A stretch of DNA of 42,334 bases from an uncultured Eubacteriales bacterium (lineage in GTDB: Bacteria > Bacillota > Clostridia > Lachnospirales > Lachnospiraceae), in contig ONED01000007.1 in NCBI GenBank assembly GCA_900316755.1, forward strand, positions 1 to 42,334. Direction: 5' to 3'. How positions within the stretch are numbered: the stretch's first letter is position 1; every line of letters starts with the position of its first letter. Shown here piece by piece: positions 24,644 through 34,728 of the stretch. Below the pieces are notes generated by a model that saw only the letters and a program-made list of their open reading frames with translations, made no database searches and was not told the origin of the DNA. Made by a program: the position numbers and the translations under genes.

Positions 24644-25799
24644 TCACTCGAACCCTTAAAACTTCCTGAATTTTGTTAAGCTTCTCCGTAATACTTTCCG
24701 GAATCTCTTTTTCCACGTCAATCATGGTATATGCATACGCATTCTTGCTCTTATTCGTCATGTCAGAGATATTGATACCTGCATCTGCAAGAATCGCCGT
24801 AAACTGTCCAATCATATTCGGTACATTCCGGTGCAGAATGGTAATTCTCGTCTTCTCTCCGCGGATTCCCATATCACAGTTCGGGAAATTCACAGAATTG
24901 CGGATATTTCCGTTCTCTAAGAAGTCCATCACCTCTTTCACTGCCATCTTTGCGCAGTTGTCTTCGGATTCTTCCGTAGAAGCACCCAAATGTGGAATCA
25001 CAATCGTGTTCTTTGCTCCTGCAACGCAAGTGTTCGCAAAGTCTGTTATGTATTTCTTTACCTTTCCTTCGTTTAATGCTGCAATCATATCCTCTTCTTT
25101 TACCAGCACATCACGGGCAAAATTCAAAAATACAACGCCATCCTTCATCTGACTGATTGCATTTTTATCAATCATTCCCTTGGTAGAATCCATCGCCGGC
25201 ACATGAATGGTAATATAATCGCACTCCCGATATAGTTCTTCTACATTCTTTGCGTGATGAATGTCCCTTGACAGCTTCCAGGCTGCATCTACCGACAAGT
25301 ACGGGTCGTATCCGTACACATCCATTCCAAGACTGCACGCAGCATTTGCAACCAAAATTCCGATTGCTCCAAGACCAATTACGCCCAGCTTCTTTCCCTG
25401 CACTTCACATCCTGCAAATGCTTTTTTTGCTTTTTCTGCTGCCTTTGCAATATCTGCATCTTCTGCATGTGCCTTAACCCAGTCGATTCCGCCGATAATA
25501 TCCCGGGAAGCCAGTAAAAGTCCTGCAATCACAAGTTCTTTTACTCCGTTCGCATTTGCTCCGGGAGTGTTAAACACCACGATTCCTTCCTCTGCACAGC
25601 GCTCCAGCGGAATATTATTTACCCCGGCACCGGCTCTTGCGATTACCTTTAAATTCTTCTCAAATGTCAAATCATGCATAGCAGCACTTCTTACAAGTAC
25701 CGCGTCTGCTGTCTCCATGCTGTCCGCTATCGCATAATCCTCCGAAAACTGTTGTAAGCCTACGCCTGCAATCGGATTTAAACAATGATACTGATACAT
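24636..25799 (-). CDS. serA: D-3-phosphoglycerate dehydrogenase
   Basis: A 387-residue NAD-dependent enzyme that begins serine synthesis. The nucleotide-binding motif GLGAIGILVANAA is near residues 141-153, catalytic residues R, E and H lie in ARAGAGVNNI, the AGAKNT segment and PHLGAST, and a C-terminal ACT domain (about 315-387) may bind serine. The start is 2 bases after the serC stop, so the two are coupled. Together with serC it gives two of the three steps to serine; serB is not here. Confidence 0.94.
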   Translation of the reverse strand: MYQYHCLNPIAGVGLQQFSEDYAIADSMETADAVLVRSAAMHDLTFEKNLKVIARAGAGVNNIPLERCAEEGIVVFNTPGANANGVKELVIAGLLLASRDIIGGIDWVKAHAEDADIAKAAEKAKKAFAGCEVQGKKLGVIGLGAIGILVANAACSLGMDVYGYDPYLSVDAAWKLSRDIHHAKNVEELYRECDYITIHVPAMDSTKGMIDKNAISQMKDGVVFLNFARDVLVKEEDMIAALNEGKVKKYITDFANTCVAGAKNTIVIPHLGASTEESEDNCAKMAVKEVMDFLENGNIRNSVNFPNCDMGIRGEKTRITILHRNVPNMIGQFTAILADAGINISDMTNKSKNAYAYTMIDVEKEIPESITEKLNKIQEVLRVRVIA

Positions 25800-25801
25800 A
25801 A

Positions 25802-26884
25802 TTACAGATTCTCCTCTTCAAATTTTTTCATAAATGCAACCAATGCCTCTACACCTTCCTTCGGCATCGCATTGTAGATACTTGCTCTCATACCGCCCAC
25901 ACTTCTGTGTCCCTTTAAGTTTTCAAGCCCTGCTTCTTTCGCCTCTTTTACAAATTTCGCATCAAGCTCTGCACTTCCGGTGACAAACGGTACATTCATC
26001 AGCGAACGGTCTTTCTTTTCTACCGTTCCCTGAAACAGTTTGCTCTGGTCTAAGAAATCGTAAAGGATCTTTGCCTTTTCTTCATTTCTGGCTTTCATGA
26101 CCTCAAGACCGCCCATGCTCTTTAACCATTTGAATACTTTTCCGCAAATGTAAATTCCATATGCCGGAGGCGTATTGTACAATGAATTCGCATCTGCATG
26201 TGTTTTATATTTCAACATGGTCGGAGTTCCTTCCAGAACATCCTCTGTAATTAAATCCTCGCGGATAATCACGATAACAACCCCTGCCGGACCAATATTC
26301 TTCTGTACTCCGCCGTAAATAATACCGTATTTGCTCACGTCCACCGGTTCGGACAAGAAGCAGGAAGAAACGTCTGCCACCAAAGTCTTTCCCTTGGTAT
26401 TTGGCAGATTTTTAAACTTCGTACCGTAAATCGTATTATTCTCGCAGATATAGACATAGTCTGCCTCCTCGGAAATCGGCAAATCCGAACAGTCCGGAAT
26501 ATAAGAAAACGTCTTATCCTCGGAAGAGGCAATCTTGTTTGCCTTACCGTATTTCGATGCTTCCTGATATGCTTTCTTTGCCCACTGTCCTGTTACAATG
26601 TAATCCGCAACCCGGTTCTTCATCAGATTCATCGGAATCATTGCAAACTGTTGGGAAGCACCACCCTGCAAAAACAGTACCTTATAGTTGTCAGGAATCT
26701 GCATCAATTCCCGCAAATCTGCTTCCGCCGTCTGGATAATCTCCTCAAAAGCTTTGGAACGATGGCTCATCTCCATCACCGACATCCCGGTTCCCTTGTA
26801 ATCCAGCATTTCCTCTGCTGCTTCCTTTAATACACTTTCCGGCAATACCGCCGGTCCTGCTGAAAAATTGTACACTCTGCTCAT
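25802..26884 (-). CDS. serC: phosphoserine aminotransferase
   Basis: A 360-residue PLP enzyme making 3-phosphoserine from 3-phosphohydroxypyruvate and glutamate. The family start SRVYNFSAGPAVLPESVL is complete, and the PLP lysine lies in GVQKNIGPAG (about residue 194). The start at 26884 follows GGGGGA at seven bases and matches the family; an upstream ATG at 26899 is less likely. It lies between ilvB and serA. Confidence 0.95.
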   Translation of the reverse strand: MSRVYNFSAGPAVLPESVLKEAAEEMLDYKGTGMSVMEMSHRSKAFEEIIQTAEADLRELMQIPDNYKVLFLQGGASQQFAMIPMNLMKNRVADYIVTGQWAKKAYQEASKYGKANKIASSEDKTFSYIPDCSDLPISEEADYVYICENNTIYGTKFKNLPNTKGKTLVADVSSCFLSEPVDVSKYGIIYGGVQKNIGPAGVVIVIIREDLITEDVLEGTPTMLKYKTHADANSLYNTPPAYGIYICGKVFKWLKSMGGLEVMKARNEEKAKILYDFLDQSKLFQGTVEKKDRSLMNVPFVTGSAELDAKFVKEAKEAGLENLKGHRSVGGMRASIYNAMPKEGVEALVAFMKKFEEENL

Positions 26885-26917
26885 AGAATGTTCCCCCATT
26901 CATTTTATATTTTAGAT

Positions 26918-28588
26918 TTATAAATCTTCTTCACTGAACGCTTCGCTGATAGCTGCCCCCGGTGCCACCATCGGCCAAACCTTATCATCACAGTCAATCT
27001 GACAGTCAATCACAATCGGTCTTTGCATGGTCAAAGCCTTTGCAAATGCTTCCCGGAATTCCTCCTGCGTTGTCACCCGAATTCCAACCGCTCCCATGGC
27101 TTCTGCCAGTTTCACAAAATCTACCGCATCATTTAACACCGTTGCAGAATAGCGCTGCCCGTAGAATAAATTCTGCCACTGCCGGACCATTCCCAATACA
27201 TGGTTGTTGATTACCACCTGAATAATCGGAATATTGTATCTTGCAGCCGTCGCAATTTCATTCATATTCATTCGAAAGCATCCGTCTCCTGCAATATTAA
27301 CCACCGTCTTTTCCGGCACGCCCATTTTTGCTCCGATGGAAGCACCCAGACCATACCCCATGGTTCCAAGCCCTCCGGATGTCAAAAATGTCCTTGGCCT
27401 TGTATATTTGTAGAACTGTGCTGCCCACATCTGATGCTGTCCTACCTCAGTGGTAATCACCGCTTCTCCTTTGGTCTGCCGATAAATCTCTTCCACCACA
27501 AACGGTCCTGACAGAACATCCGGATGATAGGTCAATGGGTGCTTTTGTTTATATTCTTCAATCTGTGCCTTCCACGCTTCATGCTCCTGCTGCTCCAGCC
27601 GTTCATTGATAAGCTCCAGAGCTTCCCGGATATCTCCATGGATACTTGCATGGGTCATGATATTTTTATCAATCTCCGCCGGATCAATGTCAATCTGCAG
27701 AATCTTTGCTCCACTTGCAAATTTTTTCGCATTTCCGGTCACACGGTCACTGAATCTTGCCCCCACGACCACCAGCAAATCACACTGGCTCACTCCATAG
27801 TTGGAGGCTTTCGTTCCGTGCATTCCGAGCATACCGGAATACAAATCATCCGTTCCCGGGAAAGCTCCCTTTCCCATCAGGGAATCTGCCACCGGTGCAT
27901 CTATCTTATGCGCGAATTCTTTTAAAGATTCGCTTGCGCCGGATAAAACAGCACCGCCGCCCACAAAGATATAAGGCTTCTTCGATGCCTTTATCATCTC
28001 GACTGCCGTTTCTATCTCTTCCGGATTAATCTCGGGCTTTGTCACCAGCGTCGTATCTATTTCTGCCTTTTCGTATTCACATTGATTGGCAGTCACATCC
28101 TTTGGAATATCGATGAGAACCGGTCCCGGTCTCCCCGTTCTGGCAATCGCAAACGCCTTCCGTATCGTGTCAGCCAAATCCTTTACATCTTTTACAATAT
28201 AATTATGTTTTGTAATCGGCATCGTCACACCGGCAATATCAATTTCCTGAAAACTGTCCTTTCCTAACAAAGACACTCCTACATTACAGGTAATTGCAAC
28301 TATCGGAATAGAATCCATGTAAGCAGTAGCAATCCCTGTTACGAGATTCGTCGCCCCGGGACCGCTGGTTGCCAGACAGACTCCCACCTTACCGGTCGCC
28401 CTTGCATAACCATCGGCCGCATGAGATGCGCCCTGTTCATGTGAGGTCAGGATATGCGTGATCTCATCGCTGTGCTTATATAAGGCATCATACACATTTA
28501 AAATTGCTCCGCCCGGATATCCGAATACGATATCCACCCCCTGCTCTTTTAAACACTCAATTACAATCTCTGCTCCTGTCAACTGCAT
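26918..28588 (-). CDS. ilvB: acetolactate synthase, large subunit, biosynthetic type
   Basis: A 556-residue thiamine-diphosphate and FAD enzyme for the first common step of valine, leucine and isoleucine synthesis. The ThDP glutamate is in GYPGGAILN (about residue 48 region, the EQG after HEQGASHAADGYARA), and the cofactor-binding GDG-x-N motif is in AGDGCFRMNMNEIAT. The regulatory small subunit (ilvN) is not encoded next to it in this window. It has a good AAGGAG site eight bases before the start, and is 17 bases after ilvD. Confidence 0.94.
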   Translation of the reverse strand: MQLTGAEIVIECLKEQGVDIVFGYPGGAILNVYDALYKHSDEITHILTSHEQGASHAADGYARATGKVGVCLATSGPGATNLVTGIATAYMDSIPIVAITCNVGVSLLGKDSFQEIDIAGVTMPITKHNYIVKDVKDLADTIRKAFAIARTGRPGPVLIDIPKDVTANQCEYEKAEIDTTLVTKPEINPEEIETAVEMIKASKKPYIFVGGGAVLSGASESLKEFAHKIDAPVADSLMGKGAFPGTDDLYSGMLGMHGTKASNYGVSQCDLLVVVGARFSDRVTGNAKKFASGAKILQIDIDPAEIDKNIMTHASIHGDIREALELINERLEQQEHEAWKAQIEEYKQKHPLTYHPDVLSGPFVVEEIYRQTKGEAVITTEVGQHQMWAAQFYKYTRPRTFLTSGGLGTMGYGLGASIGAKMGVPEKTVVNIAGDGCFRMNMNEIATAARYNIPIIQVVINNHVLGMVRQWQNLFYGQRYSATVLNDAVDFVKLAEAMGAVGIRVTTQEEFREAFAKALTMQRPIVIDCQIDCDDKVWPMVAPGAAISEAFSEEDL

Positions 28589-28605
28589 GTATCTTGCTCC
28601 TTTTC

Positions 28606-30273
28606 TTATCTTGGGATTTCTAATATTGCTCCTCGGTTTCCTGAAGTCACCATAGACGCATATCTTGCCAGATATCCTGTCGTAACTTTTGGTTCTCTCG
28701 GTGTCCAGTTTGCTCTTCTTTCGGCAAGCACTTCCTCTGATACTGCAAGCTCAATCTTATTTTCCGGAATATTAATCCGAATAACATCTCCCTCTTCTAC
28801 CAATGCAATCGGTCCGCCAACCGCTGCCTCCGGTGAAACATGTCCGATGGATGCCCCTCTGGACGCACCACTGAAACGTCCGTCTGTAATCAGGGCTACC
28901 GATGAACCGAGACCCATTCCGGCAATCGCAGACGTAGGATTCAGCATTTCACGCATGCCGGGTCCTCCCTTTGGTCCTTCATAACGAATCACGACTACAT
29001 CTCCGGCCACGATTTTTCCGCTCTTAATGGCTTCAATCGCATCTTCCTCACAGTCAAACACTCTCGCCGGTCCCTCATGTACCATCATCTCCGGTACCAC
29101 TGCCGAACGTTTTACCACACCGCCGTCCGGTGCCAGATTGCCGGTAAGAACCGCAAGTCCGCCCGTTTCACTGTATGGATGGTCAATCGGTCTGATGACC
29201 TCCGGATTTTTATTGACACACTCTGCAATATTCTCGCCGACCGTCTTTCCGGTGACAGTCATGCACTCTGTATGTAATAACCCTTTCTTGTTCAATTCAT
29301 TCATAACGGCATACACACCGCCTGCTTCATTCAAATCCTCCATATAGGTGGGTCCTGCCGGGGCAAGATGACACAGATTCGGAGTCTTTGCACTGATTTC
29401 ATTGGCATAAGTAATATCAAAATCCATTCCAATTTCATGCGCAATCGCCGGAAGGTGAAGCATACTGTTGGTAGAACATCCAAGTGCCATATCCACCGTC
29501 AATGCGTTAATAATGGCTTCTTCTGTCATAATATCTCTCGGGCGGATGTTCTTCTCCCACAACTCCATTACTTTCATACCCGCATGCTTTGCAAGACGGA
29601 TTCTTTCGGAATATACTGCCGGAATCGTCCCGTTTCCGCCAAGTCCCATACCAAGTACCTCGGTCAGACAGTTCATACTGTTTGCCGTGTACATTCCGGA
29701 GCAGGAACCGCAGGTGGGACAGACCTTCTCTTCAAACTCTCTTACATCCTCTTCGCTCATCGTGCCTGCCGCATAAGAGCCAACCGCTTCAAACATGCTG
29801 GATAAGCTTCTCTTACAGCCTTTTACTTTTCCGGCCAGCATCGGGCCACCGCTCACAAATATCGTAGGAACATTGATTCTCGCTGCTGCCATCAAAAGTC
29901 CCGGTACGTTCTTGTCACAGTTTGGAATCATAACCAGTGCATCAAACTGATGCGCCAACGCCATGGCTTCTGTAGAATCTGCAATTAAATCTCTCGTTAC
30001 CAGAGAATATTTCATTCCGATATGCCCCATGGCAATCCCGTCGCACACTGCAATCGCCGGAAACATAATCGGCGTACCGCCTGCCATTGCCACACCCATT
30101 TTTACGGCATTTGCAATCTTATCCAGATTCATATGACCCGGTACAATCTCATTGTAGGAACATACAATCCCAACCAGCGGTCTTTTCTGCTCTTCCTCGG
30201 TGTACCCCAATGCATTAAATAAGGAACGATGGGGTGCCTGCTGCATCCCTTTTGTTACTGTGTCACTTCTCAT
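28606..30273 (-). CDS. ilvD: dihydroxy-acid dehydratase
   Basis: A 555-residue Fe-S dehydratase in branched-chain amino acid synthesis. Probable cluster and metal cysteines lie in VCDG (C77), NCDKNVPG (C119) and CPTCGSC (C185, C188, C191). The start [19 protein letters not shown] is typical. It follows leuB by only 5 bases. Confidence 0.95.
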   Translation of the reverse strand: MRSDTVTKGMQQAPHRSLFNALGYTEEEQKRPLVGIVCSYNEIVPGHMNLDKIANAVKMGVAMAGGTPIMFPAIAVCDGIAMGHIGMKYSLVTRDLIADSTEAMALAHQFDALVMIPNCDKNVPGLLMAAARINVPTIFVSGGPMLAGKVKGCKRSLSSMFEAVGSYAAGTMSEEDVREFEEKVCPTCGSCSGMYTANSMNCLTEVLGMGLGGNGTIPAVYSERIRLAKHAGMKVMELWEKNIRPRDIMTEEAIINALTVDMALGCSTNSMLHLPAIAHEIGMDFDITYANEISAKTPNLCHLAPAGPTYMEDLNEAGGVYAVMNELNKKGLLHTECMTVTGKTVGENIAECVNKNPEVIRPIDHPYSETGGLAVLTGNLAPDGGVVKRSAVVPEMMVHEGPARVFDCEEDAIEAIKSGKIVAGDVVVIRYEGPKGGPGMREMLNPTSAIAGMGLGSSVALITDGRFSGASRGASIGHVSPEAAVGGPIALVEEGDVIRINIPENKIELAVSEEVLAERRANWTPREPKVTTGYLARYASMVTSGNRGAILEIPR

Positions 30274-30278
30274 TTTCT

Positions 30279-31367
30279 CTACCTCTCTATCCTTTCACAA
30301 ATCAAATCACCTATTTTTGCAGTTCCAACCTGGGTCTTACCTTCTGACATAATATCAATGGTACGATATCCTTCCTCCAACACCTTGCTGACCGCATCTT
30401 CAATCGCATCCGCCTCTTTATCTAAATCAAATGAAAACCGAAGCATCATCGCTGCCGAAAGAATGGTCGCAATCGGATTTGCAATTCCTTTTCCTGCAAT
30501 ATCCGGTGCAGAACCGCCGCTTGGCTCATACAGACCAAACTTGGTATCATTCAGACTCGCAGAAGCCAGCATACCGATGGAACCTGTCACCATGCTCGCC
30601 TCGTCCGATAAAATATCACCAAACATATTCTCTGTTAAAATTACATCGAATTGTTTTGGGTTCTTCACAAGCTGCATCGCACAATTATCCACCAGCATAT
30701 GCTCCAGGGTCACATCCGGGTAATCCTTTGCGACTTCCTCCACAACCTTTCTCCACAATCTGGAGGAATCCAGCACGTTTGCCTTATCCACGCTGGTCAC
30801 CTTTTTTCTCCGTTTTCTTGCAATATCAAACGCACGGACGGCAATCCTGCGAATCTCATTTTCATTGTAGGTGAGTTCGTCACAAGCAGTCAGAACTCCG
30901 TTTACTTCTTCTGTCTTCCGGTTTCCGAAATATAGACCTCCGGTCAGTTCCCTCATAATCATCAGGTCAAATCCGCCTTCTGTCAGTTCCTCTTTCAGCG
31001 GACAGGCTCCTTTTAATTCGTCATACAGAACAGCCGGTCTCAGATTTGCGAACAAATTCAGTGCTTTCCGAATCTTTAAAAGACCTGCCTCCGGTCGTTT
31101 GCCCGGTTCCAGTTTGTACCATGGTGACACTCTCGCATCGCCTCCGATAGAGCCCATGAGCACCGCATCACAGCTTTTTGCATCCGCAATCGTCTCATCT
31201 GTGAGCGGAACTCCATGCACATCGATGGAAGCGCCTCCAAGCAGCAATTCTTGATAAGTATATGTATGTCCGAAGACCTGACCTACTTTATCCAGTACTT
31301 TTACTGCTTCTGCCACAATCTCCGGACCAATTCCGTCTCCCCTTATGACTCCTATCTTCAATTCCAT
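30279..31367 (-). CDS. leuB: 3-isopropylmalate dehydrogenase
   Basis: A 362-residue NAD-dependent enzyme oxidising and decarboxylating 3-isopropylmalate in leucine synthesis. GDGIGPEIV is at the N-terminus, [11 protein letters not shown] and the metal-binding LSDEASM segment are intact. The start at 31367 ([12 protein letters not shown]) is set by a GGTGGGA site; the longer reading frame includes the promoter. It is the first gene of leuB-ilvD-ilvB-serC-serA; leuA, leuCD and ilvC are not in the window. Confidence 0.94.
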   Translation of the reverse strand: MELKIGVIRGDGIGPEIVAEAVKVLDKVGQVFGHTYTYQELLLGGASIDVHGVPLTDETIADAKSCDAVLMGSIGGDARVSPWYKLEPGKRPEAGLLKIRKALNLFANLRPAVLYDELKGACPLKEELTEGGFDLMIMRELTGGLYFGNRKTEEVNGVLTACDELTYNENEIRRIAVRAFDIARKRRKKVTSVDKANVLDSSRLWRKVVEEVAKDYPDVTLEHMLVDNCAMQLVKNPKQFDVILTENMFGDILSDEASMVTGSIGMLASASLNDTKFGLYEPSGGSAPDIAGKGIANPIATILSAAMMLRFSFDLDKEADAIEDAVSKVLEEGYRTIDIMSEGKTQVGTAKIGDLICERIER

Positions 31368-31401
31368 AGAAAATCCCACCTTTGTAAAATCTATACTGTT
31401 T

Positions 31402-31430
31402 ATCATATCGCATTTTCGCCAACGTTTCAA
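31402..31430 (-). promoter_or_regulatory. sigma-A promoter of the leuB operon
   Basis: On the minus strand TTGAAA (31425-31430), 17 bases, TATGAT (31402-31407). The predicted leader is only about 28 bases, so there is no room for a T-box or leader-peptide attenuator. Confidence 0.8.
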
Positions 31431-31449
31431 GCCTTTAATTTATCAATTA

Positions 31450-31472
31450 GAAAAAGAGAGAAGATTTCTCTC
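31450..31472 (-). terminator. intrinsic terminator after yajC
   Basis: GAGAGAA (31456-31462) and TTCTCTC (31466-31472) form a 7-bp stem with a 3-base loop; on the minus strand it is followed by TTTTTC. It lies 15 bases past the yajC stop and separates it from the leuB promoter. Confidence 0.85.
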
Positions 31473-31487
31473 CTCCCCTTACTTTCC

Positions 31488-31769
31488 TTATTCTGCACTG
31501 GCATTTGCTTTTTCTACCTGTGTAATTGCAGATTTCTGCATCGGGATACGGCAGTTTTTGTTATTGCCGAATTCCACAATGACATCATCTTCTGAAATGT
31601 CAATAAGCACTCCGTAAAACCCGCTTGTAGTAAGTACGGTATCTCCTACTGCCATCTCGGATAACATTAATTGAAGTCTCTTTTGCTCCTTCTTCTGCGG
31701 ACGCATGATAAAGAACCATAAAACTCCAAAGAACACTGCATAAATCAGAATCATTGAAACCCATTCCAT
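31488..31769 (-). CDS. yajC: preprotein translocase subunit YajC
   Basis: A 93-residue protein with one N-terminal membrane span (about residues 4-21, MILIYAVFFGVLWFFIM), the RPQKKEQKR motif and a cytoplasmic beta domain (LSEMAVGDTVLTTSGFYG). It is an accessory subunit associated with SecDF. It follows tgt, the common tgt-yajC order; secDF is not in the window. A terminator directly follows. Confidence 0.94.
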   Translation of the reverse strand: MEWVSMILIYAVFFGVLWFFIMRPQKKEQKRLQLMLSEMAVGDTVLTTSGFYGVLIDISEDDVIVEFGNNKNCRIPMQKSAITQVEKANASAE

Positions 31770-31841
31770 GCTTTTTTCCTCCTACTATCGTTAGCGCTAC
31801 GACTATCATACACAATAAATCATGATTCATCAAGCGTTTTT

Positions 31842-32972
31842 CTATGATTTCCCTGAAATTTTTGCCAGTTTTTCCGCTTTATATTCCCGGTATCTTTCCT
31901 GTTCGATTGCTTCCCGTATTTCTTCCATCATGGAATTATAGAAATAAAGGTTGTGAAGGACACAAAGTCTCATGCCCAGCATTTCCTTTGCTTTCAGTAA
32001 ATGACGGATGTAGGCTCTGCTGTAAGTGCGGCATGCCGGACACTGACATCCTTCCTCAATCGGTCTTTCGTCTAATTCATATTTTGCATTAAACAAATTG
32101 AGTTTTCCATGATTGGTATACACATGACCATGCCGGCCGTTTCTGCTTGGATACACGCAATCAAAAAAATCCACTCCTCGGTCTACTGCTTCCAGAATAT
32201 TCGCCGGCGTCCCTACTCCCATCAGGTAAGTCGGCTTGTCCACCGGAAGATGTGGTACCACCGCGTCTAAGATACGATACATTTCCTCGTGGGTCTCTCC
32301 CACGGCCAGACCGCCGATGGCATAACCGTCCAGATTCATTTTTGCAATCTCTTTTGCATGTGCAACACGGATATCTTCATAAATTCCACCCTGATTGATT
32401 CCGAAAAGAAGTTGGTTCTGATTGATGGTATCCGGCAGCGCATTCAGCCGTGCCATCTCTTCTTTACATCTTGCCAGCCATCTGGTCGTACGGGCAACCG
32501 ATTTTTCCATATACCCGCGGTCTGCCACACTGGAGGGACATTCATCGAATGCCATCGCAATGGTAGATGCCAGATTGGATTGAATCTGCATACTCTCCTC
32601 CGGTCCCATAAAAATCTTATGCCCGTCAATGTGGGAGTGAAAATACACCCCTTCTTCTTTAATCTTGCGAAGCCCTGCAAGGGAAAACACCTGAAATCCT
32701 CCGGAATCCGTAAGGATAGGTTTATCCCATACCATAAATTTATGGAGTCCGCCTAATTTTTTTACAACCTGATCTCCCGGTCTTACATGCAAATGATAGG
32801 TATTGGATAACTGCACCTGCGTCTTAATCCCCTGCAAATCCTCTGTGGACACAGCACCTTTGATTGCTGCGACCGTACCCACATTCATGAACACAGGGGT
32901 CTGAATCACTCCGTGTACCGTATAAAATTCCCCTCGTTTTGCAAGACCATCTCTTTTTAATAGTTTATACAT
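31842..32972 (-). CDS. tgt: tRNA-guanine transglycosylase
   Basis: A 376-residue enzyme that replaces guanine 34 of GUN-anticodon tRNAs with a queuosine precursor. The catalytic aspartates are in LTDSGGFQVFSL and the later MGVGTPANILEAVDRGVDFFDCV region, and the zinc motif C-x-C-x2-C with a following histidine is complete (CQCPACR, then RHLL). It is 21 bases after the L,D-transpeptidase gene. No queuosine-synthesis genes or preQ1 riboswitch are seen here. Confidence 0.95.
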   Translation of the reverse strand: MYKLLKRDGLAKRGEFYTVHGVIQTPVFMNVGTVAAIKGAVSTEDLQGIKTQVQLSNTYHLHVRPGDQVVKKLGGLHKFMVWDKPILTDSGGFQVFSLAGLRKIKEEGVYFHSHIDGHKIFMGPEESMQIQSNLASTIAMAFDECPSSVADRGYMEKSVARTTRWLARCKEEMARLNALPDTINQNQLLFGINQGGIYEDIRVAHAKEIAKMNLDGYAIGGLAVGETHEEMYRILDAVVPHLPVDKPTYLMGVGTPANILEAVDRGVDFFDCVYPSRNGRHGHVYTNHGKLNLFNAKYELDERPIEEGCQCPACRTYSRAYIRHLLKAKEMLGMRLCVLHNLYFYNSMMEEIREAIEQERYREYKAEKLAKISGKS

Positions 32973-32992
32973 CCCTTTTTCCTTCTAAATGA

Positions 32993-34639
32993 CTAATAAT
33001 GAATGACAACCGGACATCCCACTGAAACCATACCATAGAAGGTAGCCACATCATTCATCGACATATTGATACATCCGTGAGAGCCATATCCGTCTTTGTA
33101 TCTGGTTCCGCCAAATGCACTCTGCCATGTTGCATCATGGAAACCAACACCGCTCCAAGTCACACGCGCCCAGTAGGAAACCGGTGTTTCGTACTCTCTC
33201 TTCCCGTTTGGCATAATGTTGCCGCGCAGCACTTTATTGCGCAGTTTCTCCAGTATAGAGAATACACCGGCCGGAGTATCTCTCCCCGGACTTCCTGTCA
33301 CCACATCACATTCAAAGGCAACGGAACCATCCGCAATATACCACATATGCTGCTCAGACAAATCCACCTCTGTATAAGTGGTTCCCCACGCAGTCGCTCC
33401 CTCCGGAGTTGCTTTCTGAGAAAGAATCGGTTCTCTTGTAATCGTTTTCCCGTCTTTCACTTCCCCAATTAACTGTTCACACTCTGCTGCACTTCCCACA
33501 ACTCTCCCCAGACGGGCATTGGAAACCGTCGCCACCTTGCCTGTGGGCGTGGTAATCTCTGCTGAAGCATTTGGTGTATTATAGCTGGAACCCAGAGTAT
33601 CCGTAAAAGCACGCACCTTGCTCTCATCCACAATTACCGTCATCGACTCGTCCACAGAAAGCCATGGCTGGATTATGGATGCGTCCACTTCTACTGTTAC
33701 ATTATCCAGACTGTATGTAATATGTGCAGTCAGACATTTATTCAATTCATCTCTGGCAGAAATCACCTCCGGCGAATCCTTTGTGTAACTCGGAACAGCA
33801 TAACAGTTCTTTTCTTCCAGATTCACTTTCACCTCCATCCCAGAAACACTTTCGTGAATCACGGCATACAAGGTTTCCTGCACTATCTGTGAGCCATACT
33901 CTTCTTCCCGAATCGTATATGTACCATTCTCATAAACCGGTACTGCCGAAACCGGTGCAACCTGATTTTCTGCCTTCAGACATGCCATGTTTGCAATCGC
34001 CGCATCCAGTTTCTCCTCATCATAATCAAAATCCACCACTGCCTCTATATTGTTTCCACTGTAAAGAGCAAGTGGCCATTTATATGCATTCTGTTCTGCG
34101 AAAGCTTCCTTAATAATATCTACCCCGTTATAACGGATTCCGATATCAACTCCTTTAATTTCCTCCGTCACACCATTTTTCTCTTCAATCGTCAAAATAT
34201 AGTCTTCCACCTGCGACTGCATGTAGGTTTCTACTTCTTCTATCGTCATCCCGGCACAGTCCCGCCCGTTGACCGTTGTCCTCATCAGAAGTCGGTCTGC
34301 ATAGTAGTGTGCCACAAGCAAATATGCAAAAGCCAGTACCACCAGTAAAACACCAACGATAATCCCTGCTATTATGCCGGCTTTCCTGCCACGTTTTTTC
34401 TTTGGAGACTCCAAAGCATCCTCATCCGGTTTTACAGTTTCTTCCGGCTTCGTGGTTTCCACTGGTTTCACAGCTTCTTCCGGTTTTACGCTTTCTTCCG
34501 GTTTCACGGTTTCCTCCGATTTTTTCTCCGGCTCCTTTGCAGTTTCATTCGAATCAGAAGGCTCCTCCTTCTTCACTTCTTCTGCAATCTTCGCTACCTC
34601 TTTTGCCAGTTCTTCTTTCGTATTCTCCTGATTCTCCAT
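32993..34639 (-). CDS. membrane-anchored L,D-transpeptidase with PG-binding domain
   Basis: A 548-residue cell-wall cross-linking enzyme. The cytoplasmic N-terminus (1-80) is very rich in K, E and P, with imperfect KPEE(S/A/T)VKP repeats at about 46-72. A basic stop (KKKRGRK) and a membrane span (about 88-110) follow, then a repeated peptidoglycan-binding (PG_binding_4) region and a YkuD domain. The catalytic C523 and H521 are in SHGCINM, with GFHDATW upstream. It makes 3-3 cross-links independent of penicillin-binding proteins. The start at 34639 is set by AAGGAG seven bases upstream. Confidence 0.9.
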   Translation of the reverse strand: MENQENTKEELAKEVAKIAEEVKKEEPSDSNETAKEPEKKSEETVKPEESVKPEEAVKPVETTKPEETVKPDEDALESPKKKRGRKAGIIAGIIVGVLLVVLAFAYLLVAHYYADRLLMRTTVNGRDCAGMTIEEVETYMQSQVEDYILTIEEKNGVTEEIKGVDIGIRYNGVDIIKEAFAEQNAYKWPLALYSGNNIEAVVDFDYDEEKLDAAIANMACLKAENQVAPVSAVPVYENGTYTIREEEYGSQIVQETLYAVIHESVSGMEVKVNLEEKNCYAVPSYTKDSPEVISARDELNKCLTAHITYSLDNVTVEVDASIIQPWLSVDESMTVIVDESKVRAFTDTLGSSYNTPNASAEITTPTGKVATVSNARLGRVVGSAAECEQLIGEVKDGKTITREPILSQKATPEGATAWGTTYTEVDLSEQHMWYIADGSVAFECDVVTGSPGRDTPAGVFSILEKLRNKVLRGNIMPNGKREYETPVSYWARVTWSGVGFHDATWQSAFGGTRYKDGYGSHGCINMSMNDVATFYGMVSVGCPVVIHY

Positions 34640-34674
34640 GTTCAAACTCCTTTTCATCACGCTCATCGCTCATT

Positions 34675-34703
34675 ATTATAATACGAACCTCCGGAAAAGT
34701 ACA
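34675..34703 (-). promoter_or_regulatory. promoter of the L,D-transpeptidase-tgt-yajC unit
   Basis: On the minus strand TGTACT (34698-34703), 17 bases, TATAAT (34675-34680). The -10 is perfect but the -35 weak, and the leader is about 30 bases. Confidence 0.5.
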
Positions 34704-34728
34704 GCCATAATCCACGATTCTTTTCCAT

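Noticed and set aside
24600-31480. T-box or leader-peptide attenuation for the serine and branched-chain genes
   Set aside because: No T-box sequence (such as the NCCA-binding bulge region) or leader ORF is seen, and predicted leaders are under 40 bases.
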